A stretch of 64,000 bases of DNA, from contig JAKSTP010000004.1 of assembly GCA_024402505.1 (NCBI GenBank), positions 1 through 64,000 on the forward strand, in the 5' to 3' direction. Below are positions 23,447 through 33,089 of the stretch, piece after piece (within the stretch, counting starts at the first letter, position 1; each line of letters opens with the position of its first letter). Below the pieces are notes generated by a model. It was not told where the DNA came from. It saw only the letters and a program-made list of their open reading frames with translations, and made no database searches. The stretch comes from Treponema sp. (GTDB taxonomy: Bacteria > Spirochaetota > Spirochaetia > Treponematales > Treponemataceae). Made by a program: the position numbers and the translations under genes.

Positions 23447-26400
23447 TTACCACCAGTAGTAAGTTTGATTGTTGAGATACCATTTATTACTTTTACTACA
23501 TTGTATTGGGAACCATTTATGGAACTCATCCAAAGTTGTTTTAGTTACTATTTGTACTTCGTCTTTTCCGTCTCTAGTTACCTTAATGGTTGCATTTTTA
23601 TCGTTGTTACAAGTTATTACTACCTTTCCGTTTGCAATAGGAATACTTGAATCAACACAAGAAACATCTATTACAGTTGCATCATCCAGTCGTAAGAATC
23701 CATTTGTAAGATCGTATCTATGGAGATATGTATCCGAAATATTGATTTTCACAAAACTTGTCTTTGTTCCGGCTTTGTTTTTCATTAATGGCATATATTC
23801 AGAGGCATTAAATGAATGTCGATAGGTTATATTTCCTGCATTCCATCCATTCATTGAACCAGTAGAGTTATAGAATGAACCTTCAATCTCGCTGCCATGT
23901 GTTCCTTCCTGGCTTAAATAACAGTTCGAATCTACTTTTGAATAATCATCATCTCCACCAGCATTCTTATAAAATCCGTATGTCATTACCAGCAGAGCAG
24001 CACGGGCAAATTCAGCATCAGTTACATTACGGTAAGCATATACTCCAGGGTCGGCATCTGGAAGATTCACAACTGAACTATCTGATAAAGTTCTTGAACC
24101 AACGAAATATGGCATATGACGATAATCACGAAGAACTTTCAAGAGACCTTCATATATATTATTTCCACCAAGAGAAGTTGCATTACGCGGCTTAATTTTC
24201 ACTGATTTACCATCATCTCCTGCAGTCAAAATAATATTTAGTCGTGCTTGAGTTTCATCATCTATCAGTGTAATTCCACTTGAAGTTACATCACCAAGTT
24301 TTTCTCCAGTTCCGTAATCGTTACTCAGAAGCCATAATTCATAACTATTTCCATTTCCATCAAAACCAATTTTACGCTGCTCATAATCCCATGGTTCCCA
24401 AGAAATAATTTCCGCAAAGTTATCTGTTGGATCTATAGCACCTTTTATGTTTAACGCAAAAAGATATCCTTTATTCTTAGATTCATTGATTTCTGGAATT
24501 TTATCTGCCTCAAGAACTTGCAGATACTGACTTCTCTTATCAATTGATTCCGGCGTAGAAAGATTTCCACTATAAGAAACTGCAAAATTAAAGTAACTGG
24601 CTTTATATTGTGGAGCTGGCTTATACACTCCTGATACTGGAACCTCACCTTCTGCTACACTGTCAAAAGTGAAGTAGTCATCAGCCTTTATCCAGCCTCC
24701 ACCATCTCTCTGAACCCAGACAACAGGTTTTCCTCTTGCTGCATTGAAAGGTTTCTTCCAGGAGACCTTAATTTCCGTTGCACTTTCTGATTTTGTGGCA
24801 AGAACATCAAGTCCAAGTCCAAGTGTTGAACCAACTGTGAAAACCGATTCTTCCTCAGCACCATAAATCGAAATATCAGCTCTGTCATCTACAGGGAATA
24901 CTTCATAACGGAATGGATAACCATAAGAAAGGATTTCTGCTTCTCCAGAATTAGCCTTATCTGTAAACTCAAATCTGTTATCGATATTTTTCTCTGTTGG
25001 TGCAACCTCAAATATTTTTTCTTGAATTGATGGCTCTCTCTCTTCAGAATTAGTCATTTTCATACCAATTCTTCGTATCTTATATTTTGTTGCACCTTTT
25101 ATTGGTTTCCAAGAAATTGTTATTTCACTTTCTTTTAAACTGTTTTCATTGAACTGAGGGTTAGTCAATGCAGGACCTAATGTCTTTACATCATCAATAT
25201 AAGTTGCAGAACTGTCTTTTGATGATTTTGCTACAACATAACAACGCATTGGTTTTCCCGATTCTGTAGGTTTATTGTAATGCGGAACTTTCCCCATCTT
25301 TAAAATGATTGTTTTCTTATCTGAACTTAATGAAACATCCATATTCGAGTTTTCACAATCTACACCAAGTTCTGAATCATAATCGATCTTTATGTTGTCC
25401 CAACCTGTTAGTGGAGTAGATTTTCCATCATCATAAAGTGAAACATAATATTCTATTGCTCCCGTTACTATAGGCCAAGTTACAGTTATACTTGATTGCT
25501 GTACACTGTTTTCATCAAAGCTGATAGCACCAATTTCACCCATTGTCTGACCAATAAGCATTGTCTTTGTTTCAATAGCTTCCCCTTCATCCATATACAA
25601 TCGTTTCAAAGTATACTGATAAGTAGCCCCGGCACGAAGATTAGTGTCTGTTACAACCTTATACACATCCCCAACCTTTTCCAATAAAAGGTTTTTCTTG
25701 TCATCAAATCCAGATTCCTGTCGTACTAATTCATATGTAATATCTGCATTTCCCTGGTCTGCATCGTCAATTTGAATCTCGATTTTGTCTTTATAACCAT
25801 CTATAACTGTAAATTCGGGATATTTCAATACATTGTTAGTTACCAATACTTCCTGTGTAGAAGCTTCTGCAATTATTTTTGTTTCATCATCAAGACTTTC
25901 TGTATTTTTTTCTACAATATACAAAGTCCATACATAATAACCACGGAGCTCATTTTTCTTTGCAAGATCAGAAAAATCAACAGTGTATTCCAAAGTATCC
26001 AAGTCTGCTGTTGAAATTTTACTGATATCTGGCGGTGGACAAGGTTCCCCATCTTTATATGGTCTTACCTGTTCCGTTTTCAAAAAATATTCTACATCTG
26101 ATTTTTTAGAATTATCACTCCAAGTAAGATTCAGTTTTACTTTCATTACGTTAGGAGATACCAGAGATGGAATAGATGAAGCAATGACCGGCGGAGAAAT
26201 CAAATATCCAGTGATATTCTTTTCTTTTACAAGCGAAGCAATAGGTTTATTTCTCGCTGCTGAACTGTATGCCTTTACATTAAACTGATACAAATCTTTA
26301 TGAAGTCCTGAAAAAATCACAACATTTCCATCAGGAAGATCTGTTGCATTAATTGATTTTACAATTTCTTCACCTTTACTATTCTTACATTCAATTTCAT

Positions 26401-26884
26401 AAGTAATACGATCTTTATAGAGTTCTTCACTTTTCATAAACCAATAAAGCCGCACTTCGTTATTTTCAGAATCTTCTTCAATATTTGTTATTTCTGGTCT
26501 TGCTAAAGATACTCCCTGAAATATTTTACTGGCTAAAGATTCTATTTCTTTTCCGTTTTCTCTGGTAACTGCAGTTACATAAAAAAATTTTTTTATTCCA
26601 GGTTTTACTTTATAGGAATACTCAGTTTTTTTTACAAAATATGACTCATTTGCTTCAAATGAGTCATTCAAAACATAGACTTTATAGCCAATAGAATTTG
26701 GAACAGATTCCCATTTCAAAACAATCTCACCAGGTAATCCATTAGAAACAGATCTAATTGTTGGTGTACCAAACTGTTTTACAATTGAATCAGCAGAATC
26801 TGAAGAAGGAAGCTCTATAACTGGTGTACTGCAAGAAAAGAAACAAGAAATGAAACATATTAAAAGTAAAAAATTCTTCCTCAT
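23447..26884 (-). CDS. very large lipoprotein with fibronectin type III-like repeats
   Basis: The 1145-residue precursor starts at the ATG 26884, which gives a lipoprotein signal with lipobox FFSC (Cys about 18). It consists of many FN3-like modules (IVLKWESVPNSIGYKVYVL, ITVTWPIVTGAIEYYVSLY, ITISWKPIKGATKYKIRRI, IKVSWKKPFNAARGKPVVW). The C-terminal region of about 330 residues is different, with a large soluble domain ending KWYLNNQTYYWW. The family is unknown to me. A TATAAT (26892-26897) ends 7 nt before the ATG, with no SD. It heads the operon 26884 to 20152. Confidence 0.8.
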   Translation of the reverse strand: MRKNFLLLICFISCFFSCSTPVIELPSSDSADSIVKQFGTPTIRSVSNGLPGEIVLKWESVPNSIGYKVYVLNDSFEANESYFVKKTEYSYKVKPGIKKFFYVTAVTRENGKEIESLASKIFQGVSLARPEITNIEEDSENNEVRLYWFMKSEELYKDRITYEIECKNSKGEEIVKSINATDLPDGNVVIFSGLHKDLYQFNVKAYSSAARNKPIASLVKEKNITGYLISPPVIASSIPSLVSPNVMKVKLNLTWSDNSKKSDVEYFLKTEQVRPYKDGEPCPPPDISKISTADLDTLEYTVDFSDLAKKNELRGYYVWTLYIVEKNTESLDDETKIIAEASTQEVLVTNNVLKYPEFTVIDGYKDKIEIQIDDADQGNADITYELVRQESGFDDKKNLLLEKVGDVYKVVTDTNLRAGATYQYTLKRLYMDEGEAIETKTMLIGQTMGEIGAISFDENSVQQSSITVTWPIVTGAIEYYVSLYDDGKSTPLTGWDNIKIDYDSELGVDCENSNMDVSLSSDKKTIILKMGKVPHYNKPTESGKPMRCYVVAKSSKDSSATYIDDVKTLGPALTNPQFNENSLKESEITISWKPIKGATKYKIRRIGMKMTNSEEREPSIQEKIFEVAPTEKNIDNRFEFTDKANSGEAEILSYGYPFRYEVFPVDDRADISIYGAEEESVFTVGSTLGLGLDVLATKSESATEIKVSWKKPFNAARGKPVVWVQRDGGGWIKADDYFTFDSVAEGEVPVSGVYKPAPQYKASYFNFAVSYSGNLSTPESIDKRSQYLQVLEADKIPEINESKNKGYLFALNIKGAIDPTDNFAEIISWEPWDYEQRKIGFDGNGNSYELWLLSNDYGTGEKLGDVTSSGITLIDDETQARLNIILTAGDDGKSVKIKPRNATSLGGNNIYEGLLKVLRDYRHMPYFVGSRTLSDSSVVNLPDADPGVYAYRNVTDAEFARAALLVMTYGFYKNAGGDDDYSKVDSNCYLSQEGTHGSEIEGSFYNSTGSMNGWNAGNITYRHSFNASEYMPLMKNKAGTKTSFVKINISDTYLHRYDLTNGFLRLDDATVIDVSCVDSSIPIANGKVVITCNNDKNATIKVTRDGKDEVQIVTKTTLDEFHKWFPIQCSKSNKWYLNNQTYYWW

Positions 26885-26891
26885 AAAGGGC

Positions 26892-26933
26892 ATTATATTG
26901 TAAATTGAAGCAACATTCAAATTCCTTTATACT
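26892..26933. promoter_or_regulatory. divergent leaderless-type promoters (FN3 operon / export protein)
   Basis: Minus-strand TATAAT at 26892-26897 ends 7 nt before the FN3 lipoprotein ATG. Plus-strand TATACT at 26928-26933 ends 6 nt before the ATG at 26940. Only 55 nt separate the two start codons. Confidence 0.6.
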
Positions 26934-26939
26934 GTGGGC

Positions 26940-27410
26940 ATGAAAAACTTTCTGTGGATTTTTTTTATTTCGATGGTTCCTCTTATTGAGCTCCGCGGTG
27001 CAATTCCCGTTTCTCAGGCTCTGGAAATGCCAGTGATTGCCTCTTTTATTGTTTGTATTATCGGGAACATGCTGCCGGTTCCAGTAATTTTCCTTTTTGC
27101 AAGAAAAGTGCTGGAATGGGGACAGGATAAAAGATTTATCGGAAAGTTCTTTACCTTCTGCCTGGAAAAAGGTCACAAGGCCGGTGAAAAGCTTACTTCA
27201 AAAGTGGGCCGAGGTGTTTTTGTTGCACTGCTGCTTTTTGTAGGCATTCCAATTCCCGGAACAGGGGCCTGGACCGGAACTCTGGCCGCAAGCCTTATGG
27301 ACATGAATTTCCGCGACACAGTAATTGCCGTTATGCTTGGAGTACTTCTTGCCGGCGTAATAATGATGCTGGGCAGCTTCGGAGTGTTCGCAGGCGTACG
27401 GGCCATGTAA
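26940..27410 (+). CDS. small multidrug export family protein (PF06695-like)
   Basis: The 156-residue inner-membrane protein has four hydrophobic segments. It has the family pattern MVPLIELRGAIPVSQAL near the N-terminus, GNMLPVPVIFLF, and FVGIPIPGTGAWTGTLAASL. The family is named small multi-drug export protein, though transport has hardly been tested. I chose the ATG at 26940 over the in-frame GTG 6 nt earlier because the GTG abuts the -10 box, while the ATG lies at the distance expected for a leaderless start. Confidence 0.8.
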   Translation: MKNFLWIFFISMVPLIELRGAIPVSQALEMPVIASFIVCIIGNMLPVPVIFLFARKVLEWGQDKRFIGKFFTFCLEKGHKAGEKLTSKVGRGVFVALLLFVGIPIPGTGAWTGTLAASLMDMNFRDTVIAVMLGVLLAGVIMMLGSFGVFAGVRAM

Positions 27411-27439
27411 AAATACGTGCAGGATGACATAGCCTATTG

Positions 27440-27608
27440 TTGAAAATACGGGAAGGAAGGAAGTGGCTGCAAACAACACTCGCAGGACGGAACATAGTTT
27501 CCTTACCGGCCTGCGCGTGTAGCGACGCTAGCTAGCGGTGTTTGTAGTCACTTACTGACTGGTAGTATTTTCAAGCGGTAGAGAATGCCTTCCTTCCCGT
27601 ATTTTCAA
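27440..27608. repeat. structured intergenic element C: long inverted repeat with perfect 21-bp arms
   Basis: Arms of 21 bp at 27440-27460 and 27588-27608 are perfect inverted copies (starting TTGAAAATACGGG). Inside, GTGGCTGCAAACAACAC (27463-27479) pairs imperfectly with the GTGTTTGTAGTCAC block (27538-27551), and CGCTAGCTAGCG lies near the centre (27526-27537). A second partial copy of the arm (GTAGTATTTTCAA) is at 27563-27574. It lies between convergent genes, where it could act as a terminator structure, though no T run follows. Confidence 0.7.
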
Positions 27609-27625
27609 ACCTTAGCTTCGATTTA

Positions 27626-29122
27626 CTATTCTTCGTACCGTTTTGCCAAAGCTGGTTCTTCGAAACGGAGACGGATTTCTGGGAGTGCTTTCAGTTCGCA
27701 ATAGGTGTCTGTCATCCAGCTGCCGTTTGGCACATCATCTACATTTATGCCATCTTCCTGGCCAGGATAATCGTTGAGACCGCTGGCAGGTGGTGCAAAA
27801 ATGTGCAGTTCCATGTCTGTGGCTCCGTCCAGTGGTTTGTCCCAGAACAAGGTCATAAAATCAACAAATTTAACGCCAGGTTTTTTGTAGAACCAGTAGC
27901 CACCCAATTCCAGCATCAGGTTTGCGTTTTCAAGTTCCCCATCAAAATAGGCTTCGGCAAATACAGGCTGTTTTTCAAAATGGAGAGGCATGGCTACGCC
28001 TTCGGCATCTTCTGCACCACCCCAGCGGAGTCTGGCCGGAAGACTGATCTTTCCATCATCAACAATTGGCTGACTGAAGAATGGTCTGTGGAGTTTCTTT
28101 CTATAAACATCCATCAAAGGCTGTTCAATGCCAACGTCAGGATTATTTGGGTCGGTTACTTCAAGACCAAGGCGGCCGTCATCACGGAACTGATACAAAG
28201 TAAAAGCTGTAAGCCACTTGTCTTCCTCTTTTTCAAGGCGGTCCATAAAATAGCGCATTGTGTTTGCCTGAACAACGGCTCCAGTTACATCACCGTCGGC
28301 ATTCATTTCGCTCATTACAAAAGGCTTGTCCTGCCCCGTAATCTCCCGCAATCTGAGCACTGTCTTTCTGGCTTTTTCGTAAACTTCATCAACATCGTAG
28401 GCAGCCATATTTACGTTTCCCTTTTCGGCAATGTCGTTTGGCCAGCCCCAGTGAAGTGAAAGATAATTGTCACCGCTCCAGATATCTGCAATCTTGTGGG
28501 CTTCAAGGAAAATATCTTCCATTTCGATTTTTCCTTCGTTTTCAAGGTACATTCCGGCACAAAGGATTGTTTTTACGTTTGGAGCATATTCTTTTAAGAT
28601 TTTTGCAAAGCGCACAAAAAAATCTGCCAGTTCCTGATAAGTTGCCCGTTTATTAAAACAGAACCAGGTTCCTGTGCATTCGTGATTTACACGGAGAAGA
28701 AGGCGTCCGTATGGTCGAAGGTCTTTGGCCACGGCAATAAGATATTCATCTTCAAGATGTGGATCAACTGTAATTGTAAGAACAACATCCTGGCCCCGCT
28801 GACGGATTTCCTTCATATAACAGAATGGCTCACCATTTCTATCACCGTTGAGTCCGTTTTTAAGTCCCCCCATGTATGGAAAATAATCTTCGTAAGGAAA
28901 ATTCCAGGCACCGCCGTCCTTGTTTTTTGGGAAAGCTTCACATGCACGAACAGGCCAGCCCTTATCTTTTGGATAATAGGTGTACATAAGGCTAATTCCA
29001 CGATGAACTTTCTTCATTTTTCGCAAAAGATAGTCCTGATTAACATAAAAGCCTCGTTCACTTCCATCGCCCATATCCAGAGCACAATTGGCCTGAGTAA
29101 GTTTTACTTTCTTGATTTCCAT
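27626..29122 (-). CDS. clan GH-A glycoside hydrolase, GH26-like
   Basis: The 498-residue protein lacks a signal peptide. The N-terminal two thirds look like a (beta/alpha)8 barrel with the acid/base Glu in LLLRVNHECTGTWF (near residue 148; compare RxxHExNGxWFxW in GH26 mannanases) and a second candidate Glu in FVMSEMNADG (near 270). The C-terminal third (about 350-498) is beta-rich and may be a carbohydrate-binding or accessory domain. A beta-mannan or related substrate would fit the family; this is inference. The SD GGAAGG lies upstream of the ATG. Confidence 0.6.
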   Translation of the reverse strand: MEIKKVKLTQANCALDMGDGSERGFYVNQDYLLRKMKKVHRGISLMYTYYPKDKGWPVRACEAFPKNKDGGAWNFPYEDYFPYMGGLKNGLNGDRNGEPFCYMKEIRQRGQDVVLTITVDPHLEDEYLIAVAKDLRPYGRLLLRVNHECTGTWFCFNKRATYQELADFFVRFAKILKEYAPNVKTILCAGMYLENEGKIEMEDIFLEAHKIADIWSGDNYLSLHWGWPNDIAEKGNVNMAAYDVDEVYEKARKTVLRLREITGQDKPFVMSEMNADGDVTGAVVQANTMRYFMDRLEKEEDKWLTAFTLYQFRDDGRLGLEVTDPNNPDVGIEQPLMDVYRKKLHRPFFSQPIVDDGKISLPARLRWGGAEDAEGVAMPLHFEKQPVFAEAYFDGELENANLMLELGGYWFYKKPGVKFVDFMTLFWDKPLDGATDMELHIFAPPASGLNDYPGQEDGINVDDVPNGSWMTDTYCELKALPEIRLRFEEPALAKRYEE

Positions 29123-29210
29123 AAAAATACCTTCCGATTAGAAGTTTATCAGAGAAATAACAAAATATATGTCAAATATTTTGGTATAAAGTGAAAATCT
29201 GCAGAAAATT

Positions 29211-30878
29211 TTACAGTTTCTCGGCAAACTCTTCCCGGGTAATTGGTCTGTCAAAGAAATATCCCTGGGCAAGGAAACAGCCACAGTTTTTCAAAAGCTG
29301 CACTTCTTCCCGGGTTTCAACTCCTTCAACAATACACTCAAGTCCAAGTCCGTTGGCCAGAGAAATAATGGACTTAAACATAAAGTTTTCTCGGGAACCT
29401 TCAAAAAGTGCGCCGTGAAGAATGCTTTTGTCAATTTTAAGCACAGTCCAAGGATAGTCGCGGATTAAAGAAAGTGATGAAAATCCTGTTCCAAAATCGT
29501 CAACGGCGGTAGTAATGTTTGCATCCCGAAGACCTACAACCAGTTCCTGCAGTTCCCTGGCTCCTACTTCCGAAGAAGATTCAGTCAGTTCAATCTGAAT
29601 AAGGGATCTTGGAATATTGTGAGAATCTATAATGCCGGAAATTACCGAAACCAGATTGTCTATGTCCATGGAACATCGGGAAAGGTTTACTGAAACAGTT
29701 TTTACGTTACGGCCTTCATCCATCCAGCGGCGAAGATCGGCACAAACGTGATTCAGCATGTACATATCCAGGAATTTAATTGAATAGTTGCTTTCCAGAA
29801 TTGGAATAAACTGATCCGGGTAAATCATGCTGCCGTTGTGCTTCCATCGAACCAATGCTTCGGCCCCGCACAAACTGTAATCATGAAGATTTACTTTCGG
29901 CTGATAATAAACAGAGAATTCTTCCTTTTCCAGAGCGTCCTTAAAAATCTGTTCAATAAACTGACGGTTCCATACTTTGTCCCGGAAACTTCCATCATAC
30001 TCAACAAGCTTGCGGCCCGGCTTCTTTTTGGCAGACTGCATGGCCACACTAATGGAATTTACAATCTCCCGAGGAGTATCAAATCCTGTTAAATCCATGT
30101 TGAGGCCAACGTGAGCCGACAAAGCAATTGTTTCTACCCGTCCGTCTGGTTTTTCCACATCAAGGGAAACACCGTTCATAATCTGAAGAAGGTCTCCAAC
30201 AAGCTCCTTTCGGAATAAGGCAACACCGTTATCGCCGCCAAGGGAACCAACCAGACCGTCACTGCCTACAGCGCTTTCAATAATCTTGAAGTAACGTCCC
30301 AAAAGCACAGTGCCGGCTTCATCGGTAATCTGTTTGTTGATAAAAGCAAACCGCTGCACATTAAAAAAGATGGCGGCATATCGCTCAATTGATTTGTCCT
30401 GAATCTTCTTGTCAATTTCCATGAACACTTTTCGCAGCTTGTAAACCGGGAAACGGTCGTCATGGTCGGCACAGTAATTCATGTAAGAAATAAGGGTAAA
30501 CCATCCGTTCAACGCAAAAAGAGTCTTTTCAAAAAGTTTTATAATCTCGTATTCTTCTTCTGTCCAGTCAGGTTCACCTTTAATGCGGTAAAAACGGGTT
30601 TTTACACTAATAACAGTTTCTGTTGTATAGGTAAGGGTTGTAAACTGATCTTCATCATAATTGGAAGACTGATAAAAAACTACGTTCAAATCTCCGTGAA
30701 GATACTGCTGTTTCATAATTGGTGTTTTGAAGATTTCAATTTTTCCAATTCGAAGGAGGTCTGCAATTTGTCCAAGAAGTGCCTGCATCTGAGGTGCTTC
30801 AAATGCATATCGTTTTCGTGATTCTTCAAGAAGCTGATCCGACAAACTGTGGTATTTTGCTAATAAAGTTTCTGCCAT
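29211..30878 (-). CDS. c-di-GMP phosphodiesterase (degenerate GGDEF + EAL)
   Basis: The 555-residue cytosolic protein has an unassigned N-terminal region to about 170. A GGDEF-like domain follows, with the active-site motif changed to GGDNG (near residue 213), so it is probably not a cyclase. The C-terminal EAL domain is complete: AEALVRW near 338, NLSRCSM, ELTESS, DDFGTGFSSLSLI and EGVET. It should hydrolyse c-di-GMP. The start overlaps the stop of the Cache sensor gene (TAATG) with SD AGGAG, so the two are translationally coupled. Confidence 0.88.
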   Translation of the reverse strand: MAETLLAKYHSLSDQLLEESRKRYAFEAPQMQALLGQIADLLRIGKIEIFKTPIMKQQYLHGDLNVVFYQSSNYDEDQFTTLTYTTETVISVKTRFYRIKGEPDWTEEEYEIIKLFEKTLFALNGWFTLISYMNYCADHDDRFPVYKLRKVFMEIDKKIQDKSIERYAAIFFNVQRFAFINKQITDEAGTVLLGRYFKIIESAVGSDGLVGSLGGDNGVALFRKELVGDLLQIMNGVSLDVEKPDGRVETIALSAHVGLNMDLTGFDTPREIVNSISVAMQSAKKKPGRKLVEYDGSFRDKVWNRQFIEQIFKDALEKEEFSVYYQPKVNLHDYSLCGAEALVRWKHNGSMIYPDQFIPILESNYSIKFLDMYMLNHVCADLRRWMDEGRNVKTVSVNLSRCSMDIDNLVSVISGIIDSHNIPRSLIQIELTESSSEVGARELQELVVGLRDANITTAVDDFGTGFSSLSLIRDYPWTVLKIDKSILHGALFEGSRENFMFKSIISLANGLGLECIVEGVETREEVQLLKNCGCFLAQGYFFDRPITREEFAEKL

Positions 30879-33025
30879 TATCTGTCTCCTGTTCCTGAAG
30901 ATACTTTTAACTGAGGTACCCTCATTGTAAGTTCAATTCTTCCGTCATTTACAGAAATTGAGTGTGTACCGCCAATTCGTTCCAGTACTTTAAGTGCCGA
31001 TACAACCTGCTGTTCAAAGAATGTCAAATCCTTTACATCAAGATTCAGATTTGATTTTTTCCAGAGCTTAAACTTGGTAATCTCTTCGGAAATAACGTCC
31101 AAATCTGCAGTAGAAACCCTGATAATAACATCGTCGGAATAAGTTTTTTCTTCGTGATCAAAAATCACCTTGATGTCGGCAGCATTTTCTTTGGAAAGTG
31201 CACCTACCAGCTGTGAAATCACTGATTCAACTGTATGACGGTCTCCAAAAACTGTTGTAGAACTGCTGCAGGCTACTGTTACCTGGCACTCAGTTTCACC
31301 GTTCATGTAGGCAAGGTTTACCGAACGCTTGAAAGTGTCCGAAAGGTTATCCAGACTGTATTCTTCATCTTTTGTAGCATCTGCAACGCTGGCAAACTGG
31401 ACGTAAGCGGAAGAATCCTGGAAATCATCAAGGAGTTCCCGTGCCTGTGCCGAAAGAAGCAGAAGGTCGGTTTTTACCTGCTTAGAGGATTTTTCGGTGG
31501 TAAGACTATCCATCTCTTTGATCCACTTCTGGGCGTGTTCCACAACTTCAGCATTTTTTGCCATCAGATGACGGATATTAACCTGCTCGTTTTCCTTCCA
31601 CATTTTGTATGTAAGGTTTTTTTCCAGAGTGCCGCAGCCAAAGAGTTCCATATTGAAAATGATTCCCATGAGGCGCTTGGCAAGATCTTCTTCCGAAAGC
31701 AGACAGCCTGGCAGTGCGGTCATTTCCATTACACCGTAAGACCGGCCGTTCATCATAATTTTTCGTGTGTGAATCAACACTTCTGGATCTGGATTTTCTT
31801 CACCGGCAATAATTTTTCCGTCAAGATCCCGGACTACAATGTTTGCCTTTGTATTGGTTTTGTAGGTCTCAACCATTTTGTGAAGAACACTTTCATCCAC
31901 AAGATCAGAGAAAAGCAGTTTGTTTCTGTAAAGATCGTTTCCGTTCAAAGCCATGTTCATGCGCACAACAAGACGCTGGGTGGCTTCTGCAATCATCTTG
32001 ATTTCCTGAATATTGTTTTCCACTTTTACGGAGCTGGTAAAATCGCCGTCGGCAGCTTTTTTAAGGCGCATTGCCAGATATTCAGAAGGCTTTGAAATGC
32101 GGTTGGAAAGCTGTCTTGCGTGGATCCAGATAAACAGAACGGCCAGACACACAATGATAATGATCAGGATGGCAAGAACCTGGAAATAACCTAGGAAGTC
32201 GTCAAAAAGGGCATGGATCTGGATATGCCAGTTGGGAGTTTCATCAATGTGAGTGCCTGCCATGCGCCAGATTTTTCCCTTTATCGAATATTTCAGAGAG
32301 GCATTTTCTTCTTCCATGGACTTTCTGTCCATTTCGGCGTATTTTGCATAAGCTTTGTTGGTCTGAGCAGATTTCTGGGCATTGAAACGCTGTTTTACCA
32401 TATTCTTGTCTTTGGCGGCAATAAGGGTACCTTCACTGTTGATTACATAAACCAATGTATGCTCACCAAAACTGATTTTTTCTACAATTTCGTCCAGAAT
32501 AGATGGCTGAAGTTTAATTGCAATTACAGCCTTTACCTTGCTGCCATAAATCCCTTTTTCCCACAAAGGTGCGCAAACCAGAACTGTTATGTCACCTTCC
32601 GAAGAAATTTCCGGGTCAGAAATACAGGCTTTTCCATTCCAGGCTGCTTCAAAATAATCGTTTGTTCCAGCCAAAGGGTCTACAATCATGGCGCTTACAA
32701 GATTGTATTCACGGCATTTTGATTCAAGGTAATCTCGTTTTTCGGAAACAGGCACACTATCATCGCTAAGAAATGGAACTGTTCCAAGGTCTTCTGCAAT
32801 ATTTTTGTAAGATTTAACGGCAAGTGTAACCCGTTCTGATGCAAGTTGAATTTCACTTTCCAGCGTTGTTTTAATGAGTCCAGAAATACTGTTATGGAAC
32901 AAGTGGAGACAAAGGACACCTAAAAGGATGATTCCCGATACCGAAGTCATCAACATAGACTTATAAATCAATGTTGACAGTTTCTGGGTCTTCCTACGAT
33001 TCCTGCTGTGAAAAGTTTCAGCCAT
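30878..33025 (-). CDS. Cache-HAMP sensor protein with atypical C-terminal output
   Basis: The 715-residue membrane protein has TM1 (about 27-48), an extracytoplasmic Cache-type sensor (about 50-275, including LVYVINSEGTLIAAKD), TM2 (about 280-302) and a HAMP region. A GAF/PAS-like part follows, then a helical segment and a C-terminal alpha/beta domain with weak resemblance to a histidine-kinase ATPase (IIRVSTADLD, RIGGTHSISVNDGRIELTMRVP). I see no phospho-acceptor His box and no N or G boxes, so kinase activity is doubtful. It probably passes a signal to the coupled EAL protein. Confidence 0.65.
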   Translation of the reverse strand: MAETFHSRNRRKTQKLSTLIYKSMLMTSVSGIILLGVLCLHLFHNSISGLIKTTLESEIQLASERVTLAVKSYKNIAEDLGTVPFLSDDSVPVSEKRDYLESKCREYNLVSAMIVDPLAGTNDYFEAAWNGKACISDPEISSEGDITVLVCAPLWEKGIYGSKVKAVIAIKLQPSILDEIVEKISFGEHTLVYVINSEGTLIAAKDKNMVKQRFNAQKSAQTNKAYAKYAEMDRKSMEEENASLKYSIKGKIWRMAGTHIDETPNWHIQIHALFDDFLGYFQVLAILIIIIVCLAVLFIWIHARQLSNRISKPSEYLAMRLKKAADGDFTSSVKVENNIQEIKMIAEATQRLVVRMNMALNGNDLYRNKLLFSDLVDESVLHKMVETYKTNTKANIVVRDLDGKIIAGEENPDPEVLIHTRKIMMNGRSYGVMEMTALPGCLLSEEDLAKRLMGIIFNMELFGCGTLEKNLTYKMWKENEQVNIRHLMAKNAEVVEHAQKWIKEMDSLTTEKSSKQVKTDLLLLSAQARELLDDFQDSSAYVQFASVADATKDEEYSLDNLSDTFKRSVNLAYMNGETECQVTVACSSSTTVFGDRHTVESVISQLVGALSKENAADIKVIFDHEEKTYSDDVIIRVSTADLDVISEEITKFKLWKKSNLNLDVKDLTFFEQQVVSALKVLERIGGTHSISVNDGRIELTMRVPQLKVSSGTGDR

Positions 33026-33089
33026 AGCAGTACCATAATACCCCGAAAAAAAGGTTTTGAATAGAGTTTTTAGAGATTTTTAAACATTT

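Noticed and set aside
30878-33025. Classical sensor histidine kinase
   Set aside because: Cache and HAMP parts are clear, but I find no H-box and no N, G1 or G2 motifs, so the kinase call is not supported.
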